Source: Eutrigla gurnardus (Eukaryota; Chordata; Actinopteri; Perciformes; Triglidae). From it: DNA of 64,000 nt. Positions 32,295-46,760 of the stretch are shown here, in pieces. Made by a program: the position numbers and the translations under genes. Where the stretch lies: NCBI GenBank assembly GCA_963514095.1, contig OY741266.1, positions 15,857,455 through 15,921,454 on the forward strand. The letters run 5' to 3'. The notes below the pieces were generated by a model. That model ran no database searches. It saw only the letters and a list, made by a program, of their open reading frames with translations, and had not been told where the DNA came from. Positions within the stretch are counted from its first letter, which is position 1. Every line of letters begins with the position of its first letter.

Positions 32295-34599
32295 ACAATG
32301 TTATTGTTCACGAGAGACATATGTACAGTTCAATGTCTGAGCTATACAGGTTTTAGCTTGTTGTATACAGTCAGATAGAAAACAGGCATGACCAAAGTGA
32401 ATGATAGATCCTTTCAAATTCACATCTACTTGAAGAAGTTGTTGGTAGACTTTTGCAAAATCCTTGTTTAAAAAAACAGTCTGTAACCTCTGGATGAGTA
32501 TCCTTGTGCATATTTGCATTTTTAATCATAGAGCCAAACTGCTTATACATTTAAGGGACACGACCAAATGGTTAAGTGGCCAGGTGAATCATTTGAGAGA
32601 AAGTACTGTGGCAGTTGACTAAATAGCACACTTTCACTCTAGTGGTGGCTTGCATGAGGCTTCTTTCTACTGAACCTGAGAAATGGTGACACAGCTGTGT
32701 CTGGAGTGTTGCCATTTCCCTGTACAAACAGCAGATGAAACAGTGTATGCGCAGTCATAGTCAACGGAACGGAGTGGACACATATCTCACCATCCATCAG
32801 GTATAGTCCTGATGGAATATACGTTGCTTCTTTTATCCTGTAGCAGAAGATAGATTTCTAGACTACATAAAAGAGGGTTGAGCAGTGAATGGGATAAGGT
32901 GCATTAGGGAATAGGTTTGCCTCCATTTGCACTTTTTTATTTATTAACTCTATACTGGTTTATACTACCTTTCATATGGTTTCATGGTTTGGATTGTGTA
33001 AAATCAAATTGATGAAGGATTAAGGTTTTCTTGACTGAGAGGTCCACTTTCTCTGCCCCCAGCACAATTAAATAGCAATTGATCTGCCACTGACCCAGCG
33101 CTGTGCTCAAATGTCAGCCTGGCACAGCTGAGGTGATAACTGAAGATTGTCTTCTCCCTTAAGGTATTAAGCATCCATAATGCCCTGCTCCAAACATGAT
33201 GTCTGGGAAATCCAGCATCCCAACCAAGAGGCCACCGCCGAAGTTGAAACTGGCAAGCGGTGGAATGTGCACAACTTTATACCAGTATTTTAAATCACTA
33301 CAAGATCAAACACTGTCTGCCACAGATCAAAGTACAGCGGATGGAACTTAGACAGGAACCATGAACCAAAACTGATGGGCATTGAAAAAAAGAGGAGAGG
33401 AGGAGAAAGTGAAAGAGGGAGAGGGAGGCCTTGATTCCCAAGAAGCAACTAAAAACTATTTCAACTAAAGCAATTGTTTGCAGAGGAGTCCAATTATTGG
33501 TGAATGTCCAGAATGTATCATTAAAAACTCTATTACACTGCATAACAGGTGAAGTGCTCATTGGTGTCCTCACTAATATATGCATTTATGTTGATGTTAA
33601 GATGTAAATATAACAACATTTATGTTTCATTCCCATAAACAGAGAACCTGAATCCATCAGCAGTACAAATCTAAGTCAGACTTTGGAAAAAGGGGTGTTA
33701 AATATCCATTGAAAACCATTAAAAGGTCTTGTGAGAATGTATGCAAGGTTGTGATGTCGTCTGACTTCATCGTCATCCAAATTCATAATGTCATTATCAG
33801 TCTGTAATTCCTCTGTCCTCATGTTTCATCTTACAAAGAACAATAGTTGAAAACACAGTATTATTGGGGCAAGCTAACATGATCTAGTTCATGTGGAATT
33901 TGAGACACCTTGACGTCACAAACTTCTACATAGAACAGGGAGAAAGAACATCAATATGTCCGATGCCATACCTCATCATGAACAGACTGGGTGCCAGTGC
34001 ATATCTTGATATGCAGACTGAAGAACTGCAGTGGCACATAATCCCAGCATGCCAGACACCAGCCTTTTGGCATTGCTTTGAATTCTGTCGCTGTGAAGGC
34101 CAGGGGAGAGATGTCCAAAGTGTGGATTAGCATAACATACAGCCATCCCTTGCCTGCCCAGGTCCTCACTAGACTGGCGCCTATAGACTATGCCACCAAA
34201 TTGAGCTGTTTTGGTTTAAATATTGAACACATAATTATGTTCTACCCCTTGCATATTGCTACTCTATTTTACCGCATTGGATGGTAGCCTGTGCAATAAA
34301 CCAGCTTCAATAAGAAAATGAATTTGATATATGAGAAAATAAGTTTAGAATGAAGTGAGTGTTGTTACCTTCTCTCTCCACTTTGAAGAAATTTGAGCAA
34401 GTTTGAAGCTGACATTTGCTTGCTAACTCTCAGAAAACACTGTGCTGGAGACAAATGACAGTTTGCATTTCAATATTGTACCTATGTACAGAAAAATGTA
34501 CTACTAGATGGAACAATACAACATGCTTTCTGGCTTGTACCAGCCAGTTAGCTAGCATACATTAGCATTAACACTTTTTATGTAGCGTTACAAAAGTAA

Positions 34600-35113
34600 A
34601 AGTAAAAGCTGCTCAGACCACCACGCACCTGTCCCGGTACCGGTTGTGTTTCTGGTGCCTTTTTAATGATTCTGAACGACGAAACTCTGACAAGCGTTCC
34701 CAGCCAGGCTCTGGCCGTACTCCATGCAGTAAATGCATGATGTTGCCTGCCTGCGGCGAACCGGAGACCAAATCAAACGATCGTTTGTTAAAACTACGCC
34801 CGAACGGACCGCCCGTTTCGCGACACGGCTCGGATGGAGACAGCCTAGACAGGACCAGCATCTTACGGCACGAGGAGAGACAGGTGTTACAGGCACAGCA
34901 ACTTTCTGTACAAAAAAAATTATCAACAGTCATCTTCATTTTTGTCACTCTGCCTGATTTATTTTTCCCACTAGCCTTCACCGAAGTGATTAGCTCAGAT
35001 CGTGGTAATTCTTCGTAAACATTGCAATTCATACGACAGACCAGCAAAATATTGGGCGCACTGATGGGACCAAGGAAAATATTTAGCCGCACGTCACTCA
35101 TTTTTGGTTGCAT
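34600..35113 (-). other. CpG-containing island-like patch with 166-codon open frame
   Basis: A minus-strand open frame of 166 codons (35113 to 34613) is the longest non-repeat frame on that strand. It overlaps a 124-codon + strand frame in a segment with many CG dinucleotides (34620-34880). Neither product is recognisable and no domain, signal peptide or splice context supports coding. It may be a transposon relic or a CpG-rich regulatory patch; a real gene is not supported. Confidence 0.25.
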
Positions 35114-38005
35114 GTGTGCCCAAAATGGTCACGCTCTGGAGCCCTGGACTACCATAGCATTCACTCATCTTTCTCTTCTGGCAGCACTGTTCCCCAACAA
35201 ACGGTGGGCCTGTTGGAAGCAGTCAATCAAGGTACAAGGAAGTACCTCAGTGACCAATCATAAGAGGCGAGGGCCTCTCTTGGTTTCTGCCCCCAATGGT
35301 CCCAACTCTGTTATTCCGCATGAGCAGAAATCATACTTTAAGAGCAGAATGAGCTTGCGAGAGTGCCCACTAGTGATCACCAAGGTGCCTCTCCCTATGT
35401 TTCATGTGAAATAATAGAATTTGCTCAAGAGGAAGTTTTATCACAATCACAACTTCTGACTAAAATATGATGCCTTACCAGACTGCAAATATGATCCACA
35501 TGTGTTGTTTATATCAGTGCATCACTTTGAGATGCCTCTGTTGTCTATTATCTTACTATATACCATGCCTGCATGGCCAAATGGCAGATCTGTCAGGGAG
35601 TGCAGATATGTAGAAGTAAAGTAACACTGCAGACGGAACTAATATTAAAGACTAAGCACTGGGTGGAGATCAAAGCGAGATAAAACAAGAATATGATATA
35701 AGCAGGGGGTCTTGAGCTGCCTCAAAACCTGAGTGTTGAAAATTAATTGAGAAGAAGAGAAGTCAGTTAAAAGAGAGATCAAGGAAAAAGTAAATAGAAA
35801 AATGACAAAAAAAAAGAGATGAAAGAAGTACTTTTATCTGCAGAGAAGATATTGCATCCATATCATTTTCCTGTCCCATCCTGGTCCCATTCTTGGGCAC
35901 TGTTTACCTACTAATGTATTACATTTTTGAAAACTCATTTGCGTATCATTTCTAGTCTCCTGTCTCAACATTCTTATTTTGGGATTAATTTCCATTCTAA
36001 CAGCCCCCACGTCCTTGTTCCTACATTGGGCACCGGGCATCTCTAGCCTGCAAGTAGTGCTTCCTGCTCATTCATTATTTTAATAGAGCCTCATCTTCAA
36101 GCCTGCCCTTAAAGGAAATGTATGCAACAGTCTTGAGTGTCAACAATGCGGGAACTTGAGGGAACTGTTGTTAGACTGGCCTATTCAGGGCAGAGAATAG
36201 TACACCATCGGCTATGCATTTACATTGCATTGTGCTTGTTTATTAGTAGTGGTGCTCCTTAAAAAAACATATATGACATACACTGTATTTTCAAGTTAAT
36301 GTTTTATTACAATAGATCTGTATATCCCCTTAAAGTGGCTAAACTCTCACAATAGCAGTGTGAAAACTGTTGTGACACACTTTTTGTCATCAACCTAGAG
36401 AGAATTATTGCATGAATATGGAGCTGATTGTTTAACCGACTGGTTCACAACGTTACTGCTTTGGTCCACTTCCCACACTCTCACAGCATTGATCTGCTGC
36501 AGCAGGCACCAGATCAACAACAAACAACGACAAAAGCAGACAGACAAAGTTAGTGACAGGCTGGTAAACATAATGGAGCATCTAGTCAAATACTTTCCTT
36601 ATAGGTGCGTTCCCATTTGGATGTTGAGTATACTCCCTGTAATACGGTTCTTGCCTTCTTGCATTTTCAAATATCTTGTCATTCTTCAGAACATATTTCC
36701 ATTGTATTTTCCCCCCATGCTTGAAAACCAGTTCTAGCATCCTCATGTGTCTCTCCAGTCTGTCTTGTCCCAGTGTTGTTCTCTGTGTCTCAAGTACCAT
36801 TTCAAGGCTATTTCAAGGCCTCTTCTTCTTTCATTTTTCTATTTCTGTTCCAACTTTCCATTCAGACTGAATGTGAATCTTGCAGATTAGCACTTAAGGC
36901 AGAGGAGCTGGCCTTCATCATTTCTATGTCTTTCACATCTTACTGTGTCACTCAAACCTTTCAACATGGACAAATGATGGCAAAGTCACCGCTCTCATCT
37001 CTCCTGTCCCTTTGTGATGTCACACAGATTTTAGTTGTGCTTACTCCTTTCAGGCTGACGCATAATGATACAGTGTTTACTGCACATTATAAAAATGAAT
37101 ACGTTCCAACAGGTTCTCTTAGCTGCATGGGTTGGAGCCATTCTCTGTCCCTTCTATCGCCACCATGTCTTATCTCTCAGATCAATCCCCAGTTGTCTCT
37201 CTCACACTCTGCTCTCATCTCTGTCAACCATCCCCATGTCCCGTTTTGTACAATGGTCCCCCATCAAGAGAATCCACTTCATCCCTCTCATGTCCCGTCC
37301 TTGTAAACCATTCCCAGTAATTATGGAGGCAGCTACTCGACTGGGGATTTCATCACATGGCTGAGAGCTCTGCAGAGATGGCAAACTCGGGAGATCCCAG
37401 TCACAGCAACGAAACACTAACAGACCATGAGACATTTTGAACTGCTAGACAATGAGCCAAAAAGCCCGGAGGACCTTTGATTAAACCCTCACTTCGGAAA
37501 TCAAATGCAAACACAAAACACACACACACACCAAAATGACATTCCACACTTGACGGTCTTAATGCAAAAGAATGATACATATTTACAACCTTTGCAGCTT
37601 AGCAAGCTAAGTGATTTATCATTTGCCACCAAAAGAACAAATTGTTCCACTTAATTGTTTTTTGGCATAGGATACATTCTCAAGCATCCGGTACAACACT
37701 CATGTCTGAAAAAGTTCTGAAACACTTCCCTTACAAAGTGTTTTTAGGCAGACAAAGAATTATGCAGCTTTTTTTTAATTGTATTATTTAACAGGATTGG
37801 CTCCTTATAGAAAATAAGAACATGACATTCCCACCAGCCTCAAGCCCCGGAGTGAATCACAGTATTCAGTTTGAAGCAGCCACAGCCTCTCCGACATTGC
37901 TCGTATGGGTGGAGAGAGAGGCCCAGCATACATTATTCAATACCTGTGACTACTGGATAACAAGCTGGTGAGGCTGAGCCGGATAAAAGACACATCAGTG
38001 TTGAG

Positions 38006-38007
<2 letters not shown>

Positions 38008-38053
<46 letters not shown>

Positions 38054-38070
38054 AGGAGAGAGAGAGAGAT
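38008..38070. repeat. Imperfect (GA)n tract
   Basis: GA repeat interrupted by GATAGA and GAAGGA units, ending in GATCTATTTAATTG. Confidence 0.9.
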
Positions 38071-39506
38071 CTATTTAATTGACTGCTCACTTAGGAAGAC
38101 AACACATTGGTGCATTTAGGTACTCAGCATGTCATACTCCCTGTCCTCTGTACGATGAAGCTGGCTGTGTCGAAAGCTATATCCTTGTCAATTTTGCAGC
38201 CATTTCCTTTTTTTTTTTTTGCTTTGGGTCATTTCTTTTAACTACAGCTGCACTGTCTGTGATGTAGATCAGGTTTGAAACCAATAACCTTGAGGCAGGA
38301 GATAAGCCAGTGCGTCCCTGTGTTGTATTTCCCCTGGCACTGACAACGATGATCAAGATTAGTTCTGGACCCTGCAGCCTGTACGCTGGTAATGGACCAG
38401 TAATGTCTGTGTTATTTATCTGTGCTTCCGATGATAGCTATCTGATATGCCTTGCTTCAATGGAATGGATTGCCCTGACTTTGTTGAGGTGGCAGGGTTA
38501 AAGAGCAGAGTCTGTATAGCCATTCAAGGAAAAATGGACTTTGAACACACAAGTCCACGCTAGAACCGATATACACCTGGGTTCAGTGCAAATGGAAAAG
38601 GGTATTTCATGATCCTCTGGGGAATTGGACACAAAAGAGACAGAAAGGAGACTACAGGAAGCAAGAGGCGGACCAGAGAAAAAAACCCACAAAGATTTAT
38701 CAGACTCTAAATTAATTTTGAAATACTCGCTATCATTCCTGAGATTGCTATTCGGTATTGATGACTCTGCAGCACTCGCTTCAAAGTCAGTGTGTCAGAG
38801 AAAGTAACACAACACCGCTCATGTTAAAGTGACGAGTAAGAAAGAAAGAAACAAAAAATGAATTTGAGAAGTATTTGTCATTGGTTGTTTTCGATAAAAG
38901 TATTCATGAGATTCCAGGTCAGGTGTGTGCGTGTGTGGTCATCAGTACAGGTCTCTGAACCTGATCAATAATGTATTAGCATCAAGGCATGTCTGCGTGG
39001 GCAGGCATAAAGAAAAAAAAAGACACAAGACAAGCACGCACAGTCAAAGGTGAACAAGGTCAACTATTGTCACTGTTGTACACATTGGATGCACGTGTTG
39101 TTTCCATGCTTCCAAGGACAGATTCCTTGAACAGTTATATGCACAGAAACTCTCTCTTTCCAGCATACACACAAACTTCTCCCGAGTTTACTTATTCCAC
39201 TTTCACCTCAAGTATTTGTACCACGGGGGGAATATTTCAATGCAAATGGAGCATTGCAACTTTATCTGCTCCGCCATGCCGTCCTCCTCTGTCCTCTCCA
39301 CTTATCTTGTCTCTTCTGCTCTCCTCAACCATGCCACAGGACGCCGGGAATGTGCTCCTCTGGAGACAAATATTGTCATGATGTAGCCATTGCCGTTTCC
39401 CCATGCTAATGTGCTCGCTCTGAATGCCTGTTCTTGTATGGGATTTCCGTTTGAACGCAAACTGCATATTTGGTAATGTCTTACGGGATGACATTGACTG
39501 TGACCT

Positions 39507-39534
<28 letters not shown>
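39507..39534. repeat. (TG)n microsatellite
   Basis: 28 nt TG. Confidence 0.95.
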
Positions 39535-39538
<4 letters not shown>

Positions 39539-41959
39539 GAAGACTGGTGGTTGCAGTATCTTGTGTGTGAGCGTGCTTGCCTGCAGTTTGCACCCTGGAT
39601 TAGTTCTGCTGGTTTATACTGCAGCCCCACAATGCAGGACCATGATTCAACACCTCACTGCATTATTGCCATAACAACACCATTGATTTCACTTTGCCTC
39701 CATGAGAGTTAACACTGTTAACAGTGAGTCGCATACATGCATTGCCTCTTTTTTCTCTTGGTGTGTGCAGGGGTTTAAAGCTATGGTCTACATTCTGAAA
39801 ATCAGTTGAGCCTCTGAGACAGATTTGAAAAAAGCATCCCCCGTGAATTTGCCATGCGTAAAGTGTGACCCACCAACTAGTTTGTTACACAGACCCTTAT
39901 GAGAACCTGTCATTGAAAACCATTTGGAGATGGACAGGCACTTTCAAAAAATACATGGCAGGTAATTGGATGAACCATCCATCAAACCATTTTTTTTTCA
40001 TTGAGAAAGCCTTCAGTACCTTTTTTGCTCTTCTTTCACTGAATATACTCTTCAGTTCTCATACAGCCCATGACATTGCAGCATCTCCACAGCCTCTTTA
40101 GGAGCCACCATTATATCATAAATACCCATATTAAATATTTTCTTCACAAGACTAAAACGATAATATAATTATTTAAATTGAATTCTACATTTTGGGTTTC
40201 ATATCAAATATCAACATCTCATCAAACAGTGCAGGTGTCTATCTGTATTTTCTTGGAATGCCAAAAGCATTAAAAAGTGATTCAGAGACTGCAGGAGAGT
40301 AAACAAACATTACTAAATTCACATGTCATTGCTAGCTTCCACATAGTTTGATATTTGAATGCTTCAACACAATCGACAGCCATGGCCAGAGTTACTATTT
40401 ATCGAAGTGGTCTGTACATATGTCTGTATGCATACATAGTTCATTCTCTTGAACGTGATATACCAGGATCCCCTTGATGGATTTTTTTCAAATTGGTAAA
40501 CGTCCACCTGGACACAAGGATGAAGTGATAGATTTCGGTGAATATCAAGTAAATCACATAACACTTTTTTTCAGACAAAGTTTTGTATGCTGACTATGAC
40601 CATTTCACACAAACGTCTTATTGAATTGAGTGATGAAGGGATGGCATTGTGGACACACATGGGTGGAATGTGCAACACAACTAGTTGGTGGAGACCTACA
40701 ACTGTGATAACTCCGGTCTGTTTACCATTTCACCTCTTATCCTGACAGGTTTTGTTTAGCCTCTGGAAAACTTTCACAAGAACTATTTGACTAATGCCAC
40801 AATGGGGCTAACAGTATCCTCCGATTGTGTGCTTCAGACCATTGTAGGAAAATGTATTCCTGAGCCTTAATCTGAAATGTTATTTAAAAATCCCTCAGAT
40901 GCATTTTATCTCTAAGCCCTCAGGTTGGAAGGTATCATTCGTAAAACCCCGCTCGAAGGATAGTTTTTGCAAATCTCTCGAATATGAAACGCATGGGTAG
41001 AAAGTCTAAGCACTTGTTCCAGAAGCTACGGCGAAATGCTCCTTTCACCAGAGATTAGGTGTATTAAAGAATCACGTTAATATACTTACATTTAGATTTA
41101 TTCAGAAATTATTCAGATGTTGGAGCAAACGAGGCAGGCAAGTCAAATCATTTGGTGAGAGCAGCCACCCCGAGGCAAACATTCACAAATCACCTATTAA
41201 GTAAGGAAAGCTGATGCACATGGGACATGTGTACATAAGTTATGTATTTATTTCTCCCTTTAATTTCCAGGACAACCTGAACTACGCATAGTAATAAATA
41301 GTTGATATAAATAACTTCCAACTTGTGGTGCGATATAACAAAGGCTGTTCATCTACCTTCAATCTCATCTAGTATTTCTTTCCAGCTGGCATCTTTTTCC
41401 CAAGCTGTGTGACTTTGTTGACTGGTCCCTTAAGCACCATACATTATCGTGAAGAAGCAGAAAGTAGAGGGCTGACGTAGCGGCTTCTGTTTATAGATCT
41501 ATTTGGTGTGTCTATCTCTAAAACAAATGTTCCGCGGTTTACCCTCCCCTGCCTTGCATCTCTATCTTGCTCCCCCTCCTTTTTTTCTCTCTCTCCTCAT
41601 TTCAAGATTTATCACTCTGCAACCCTGAAGCCGGGAGGTCCCTGCTTACTGCTGCTTCTCGTTCTCACCCTCCGACTCTCTCTTTCTGTACCAGTACTCC
41701 TCCGCTCACTCCTCCTTTTACCCCAACCAAGACCACCACAGCCACCCCTCTCACCCATTCTGCTTCATACCTCGATGGAAAATGTCACAAGGTCAAGGAA
41801 AGTTGAGGAAGATAATTTATAAGAACTAAGGAAAGACAACCACAGTGCTAATCCAACTTCTTACCCAAATATAATGCTACAGCAGATTAACATGGGTTTG
41901 CCCTGTGAACTGCAATGCTGTGAAGAAGGACTACAAAAAGTTTGTCTTACATTTTGCCC

Positions 41960-42256
41960 CATGTTGTTTCATGCAGGTTATATAGACAGCTCCTTTAGCA
42001 GGTCCGTCCTGCTGCTGTAACACTTAACAATCAACAGTCAACTTTCAATTCACTCATGTGCCGTATCAATGTCAGTATCTTATTTCCCGCGTGAAATATT
42101 GTAAATTCAACTGTAGTTTTTTTTTTTTCATTTAAATTATTTATTATAGGCCTTTTTTTTTTTAATTGATGCTTCTTTTTATTGCACTATCCCCTTTCCT
42201 ACTATAACCCTGCAAATGTCCCCGCAATGGGACAAAAGGATTTTATCTTATCTTAC
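41960..42256 (+). mobile_element. LINE 3' end with TTATC-type tail
   Basis: The segment ends CCTGCAAATGTCCCCGCAATGGGACAAAAGGATTTTATCTTATCTTA, the typical terminus and short tandem tail of an abundant fish non-LTR family. Upstream, at about 41980-42020, the frame reads SSFSRSVLLL before a stop, resembling the last residues of such LINE ORFs. Long T-runs interrupt the 3' UTR. The clade is uncertain. Confidence 0.55.
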
Positions 42257-42269
42257 AACCCGGTGAAAA

Positions 42270-42278
42270 TGATGATGA

Positions 42279-42316
<38 letters not shown>
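42270..42316. repeat. (GAT)n-(AT)n compound microsatellite
   Basis: GATGATGATG followed by about 36 nt of AT, directly after the LINE tail at 42256, where such repeats often arise. Confidence 0.93.
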
Positions 42317-42318
<2 letters not shown>

Positions 42319-43510
42319 GGAGCTGGATTAATGGTTTCAATTATTTTCTATTTTTGGCTGGAGACTTGCAAATAGCACACACCTGTGCTTGTGGTAAAAT
42401 AGAAGCTCTGCTGTAAATGTAAATACAAAAAGCATAAGCAGGTGTCGGCAGAAATGTACACTGCACACGCTGCACATACACACAAGCCGTTCAAATACAC
42501 AAAGCACAGTATCGGTTCCTTGCTGACATGATGTGTTCATCAACAAAAAGTTACATTTAGTTTTAGTTTAGGAATTGCATCCCCTTGTATATACTCTTGT
42601 AGCCAGCCTAGAAAAATATCCCTGGTTATTTTTCTCTTATTCTGGTAGCTAGTTGTCAGAAATTAAAGGAAGGGGGAAATGATTGCATCTGAAAAGTGTG
42701 AAAGCAACAGGTGGAGCTATTATACACAATGCTGTCACATCAGTGCAACAATGATTGCATTTCACTACAGATTGCACATTTCCTTTTACACATGCAGGCT
42801 TGTTCTCTAACACTTGTGTCTGGATAGAGACCTCAGGAGCGCTGAGACGGCTCCACCCAAAACAACAAACCTCCCACGTTAAGTGTTCTTTGACTCTAAT
42901 GAAGCTGTTGACATGGATAATTATACATCCAACTTAACAGTTCAGAAAATATTTCTGCATTGCTACTTTTACCTCATTTCGTGTATGTCTGTCTCAGATT
43001 TGAATTGGTTACTGGGGATGCTAATTTTGATTATTTTTTTTTTTTTCTGACCGATAGCTGACCCTTGTGAATCAATCATTAACCAACAAGATGCATTGCA
43101 TGCACAGGGTGCTGTGGTTGAAGCTGCAACGATAACCTGATACTCACAGACAGCTTAAATCAATAATTTACCACCAGTGTATGTGCAAAACAGACAACCG
43201 AGTCCCCAGTCCACCCGTCAGGGAGAGTGAGCAGCCATGATGCTGCATGCATTATCACAGCCACTTTCCCAGTAAGGCTCCACCGCATCAATTAGTTTAG
43301 CTGCAAGGTTGTCAGCTGTGTGTCTGCCCGGCAGACTGACAGAGTTTCCTCCAGTGTATTGCAAGCCTGGCCTAACATTAGTGAGTGTCTGGTCGAGAGA
43401 GAGGTTTTGTGTCACGATGAGTATGAAGGCAGCAGTAATGTTGTGGCTGTGAACATAACAGTGCAATGTGTTTACAGAGTATCTGTCTGTGAATACATGC
43501 TAAAACACCT

Positions 43511-44986
43511 GGGCCCAGTATTTCAAAAGTGATCCACTGGATTATCCTGGTCGGATTGGATTAAATCGTGATCTGATCTGAAAACTGGGTATTTCAACAC
43601 AGATCCAGAGAATCCCGATCCTGAAGATCAGGATTCAGCTTCGGTAATCCAATCCTCCCTTGAATCCAGATAAAGGGCTGGATTTGGGTATTTCAAAACG
43701 TAACGCAGAGATCTGGATCAGCTTGATACCAACATTTCAGGATCATTTGGATCCCACCTCAGAGGTGGATTTGACTTGGATTGACAATGTCTCAGCTCCG
43801 CTTCTCCTAGATATTGTTACTCAAGATGTTCATTACACTTAATCTAAATTGTCAGTGCATTACTTGAAACAAATTGGAGTAATTTAAGAACATTTAAGGT
43901 GTAGCAAAAGTGTTTGGCTATATGTTTGTGTACAAACTGATTATTTTACTTAACCAAATCAGATGCTATTGTGCTTTAAATTACCACTATTATGTTTAGT
44001 GAGAGCCTTCTACATAAAGGGAGACAAATTAGGATGGAAAAAATGTATCTAATTGTGTCACTGATTAAGCAATAATACATGAAAACAATGCAACTACAAT
44101 TTCAAACACTTTATTCAAAATCCAACAACTTATCACTGCAATTGAATTGAAGCATTTCCAAGGATTTCCAGCACTCATCCAGACCCTGGCCTTAATAGCT
44201 GAGTGGGCTCTGAAAGTAGAAGAAAGGGAAGGAGTATGAGTGATATCTTTGTCTTCATTTGGAATCCACAATAGTCACAGAAATCGTGTGCATGATGACA
44301 ACAGCATGATTTTCCCAGCATTACTGTAGCATTCTGACACTTCTGAATGAACTGCATAGTTCATATACATACACAGTGTGTGGTCTGTACACATGTAGCC
44401 TATTTTAAGTCTGCTGTGTTGCCAATGACGTAACGCTAATAAACTCTGAACAGGTTGATGTTAGTTTAAACAGTTATGGTATAATGTACGTTAGATTTAT
44501 TACCTTGTAAATCAAACCATCGACCGCAAAATTCGTAAACAAAGCCAGCGACCGCTAGCCTGCTAGCTGCACACGGAAGTCAATGGAGCAGAGTTAGCTA
44601 CCGTTAGCACGGCCGAGATCGCTACAGCCTGGTTTTCAGTACGTGACAATTCATATATATAGCTAGCACGATATGTTGGTTGGCGTTCATATGGTCATTA
44701 AACCGCTAAACATTAGACGACGGTAAACTTGCGTTTTTGACGTGAAAGTCGCGCTCCCAGCTGCTACTTCCGTGAAGTAGACTGCCATGTTTCAGATCCG
44801 GAGGCGGAGACTTGAGACTTGGTAATCCGTATCCAGCCAGGTCGGGATCACGGTGATCCACCCGGCCAGTGTTTTGAAATTCTCAGATAAAGTCAGCAGG
44901 ATCACCTTGATCCATGACTGAGAAAAGGAGGATTTCATTATCCGGATTATTCTGATCCGGATTACAAGTTTTGAAATACTGGGCCC
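43511..44986. mobile_element. GGGCCCAGTATTTCAAAA-ended DNA transposon (1,476 bp)
   Basis: The ends are GGGCCCAGTATTTCAAAA and its exact inverse, a perfect 18-bp terminal inverted repeat. Sub-terminal regions on both sides are full of GATCC/GGATTA/CCGGAT motifs in both orientations, for example CCGGATTATTCTGATCCGGA near 44942-44961. The middle has a CG-richer part with GCTAGC runs (44500-44780). Open frames of about 60-70 codons exist, but none is recognisable as a transposase. The look is reminiscent of PIF/Harbinger or ISL2EU-like fish elements. Target duplication is not evident, so classification is open. Confidence 0.7.
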
Positions 44987-46299
44987 TGAAGACCTAAGCC
45001 AAAATCCTGTGTTTTGTTGCCACTGATTAAATAGAAACAAACAAAAGTTATGAATACAGCGCGGTTGACATTAACTTTGCGACTGTGACTATTCTTACCT
45101 TAGTTTTGGGTCACAGTTTGGTATGTTTTCGAAACAATAGGGGTCGTAACTTATACTCGTGGCTCTGACACAACTGATTGACGAAATCCATCGGCTCAGG
45201 CTCATGCCAGTTGTCACTTTGAGATTGAAATGGCTTTAACTGATCTCAAAACTGTTGACAAAAGGCTTGTAGAGAACACGGATGATAAGGCCTCTGTGTG
45301 CACACAAAAACCCTTGAACATGTTAAATCCAAGTACCCAGAGAGTAACATTGTAAGCAACTCTGCTTTATTTCCTATTGTTACATGGCCTCGGGGACTGA
45401 AAACAACAATTTAGCACTGCACACCAACAAACACATCACTTATTTAATAGTCTTTGCTAATTAGCTGAATTAGAGTCGAAAGAGGAATGGTGGGATATTT
45501 CAGCCACTTTATCACAAACTGTTTGATTGGTATTCTGTTTTAGCTAGGACTATATACTATTCTCTAATATATTTAAACAACATTCCCCAACTGTTTTATC
45601 ACCTCCACACTCTGACCCTCATTTCTCAATCCGTTGTTGTCCACAGAACCTTCCTAGTACCTGATAATTACCTAGCGTTGGGACTCTTCACAGATTAACA
45701 CAAAAGGACAGAAATGAGCATAATCAAGTATAGGTCAGTATCCTAAGGTCCACCGGAATAAAGATTTTAATCCTCTCTCAAAGAGCCTCCAGTTTAAATG
45801 TCAGTGGAATCACGGCATTGGCCTTTTATTGAAGTCCATGCATTATTTAGCTGCATAAAAAGTTTGGACTATGGAGTTTCTCTCTTTTGAGGTAGACGGT
45901 GCGTTTTCTTCATATTTGCCTGGTTTGGAAATCAGCTTGTAGAGACTCAATGTATTAATAATGCATCAAATGACAATGTGAAAACAATGTGAAATTGGAC
46001 TTACATTTTAATGTTGCTCCATAACTGCTGCATATGTAAATACTCCATAACATGTGTGCCATATTGAATTCAAATGCTGCCTCCATGGGCTGAGAAAACG
46101 GTTTTGTTGATAAAATAAATATAGATAATCAATGATAGAGAACACCGTTCTTTCATTCTTGTTTTGTTAGATTAAAATAGTGTAGCTGTAAACAGGGATC
46201 AATTTATATAATCTTCATTTTGAAACATGCTCAGATGCCTGACAAAATTTAAAATATAAAATTGATTAAACATAAAATCTGCCAACAGACATGTAGACA

Positions 46300-46760
46300 G
46301 AAGAGGTGGTGTCTGTTTGGACAGTCAGAGAGACCGGACCAGGATAAGCCAGACCAGAGAACTGGAAGCTTAAATTGTCAAATTGACAGCATCTCCTGTG
46401 AAGCCCATGTCAGTGCCTTTTAGATAGAGAGACAGACAGTCAGTGAGACAGGCTACTGCAGACATACAGTCAGACGAGCTAAAAGCAGTTATTAGGCTGA
46501 TGGCAAAGATGAATCAACTAAATGTATCTCGTATTAAGAGCATGTTGCTGTGGAGAAGGATAGTATATGAAGTAGGACAGCCAGTGAGACAGACAGGAGG
46601 GCTGAAAGCTGTTATTAGAGTGATGACTAAACACACACATAACCAATCAGGTCACTTATGAACCTTCAGTCCATACTTGTTCAGGCTGACAGTCAGACAG
46701 GCGGTCAGTTAGTGAGACAGCCAGTGAGACAGGTTAGCTGAAAGCTGTTGTTAGGACTCA
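46300..46760. repeat. ~140-bp-period degenerate tandem repeat
   Basis: CAGTGAGACAG followed at some distance by GCT(G/A)AAAGC(T/A)GTTATTAG recurs at about 46441, 46582 and 46722, spacing close to 140 bp. An older unit (GACAGTCAGAGAGACCGG...) is detectable near 46320. Between anchors the copies have diverged strongly. Confidence 0.6.
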
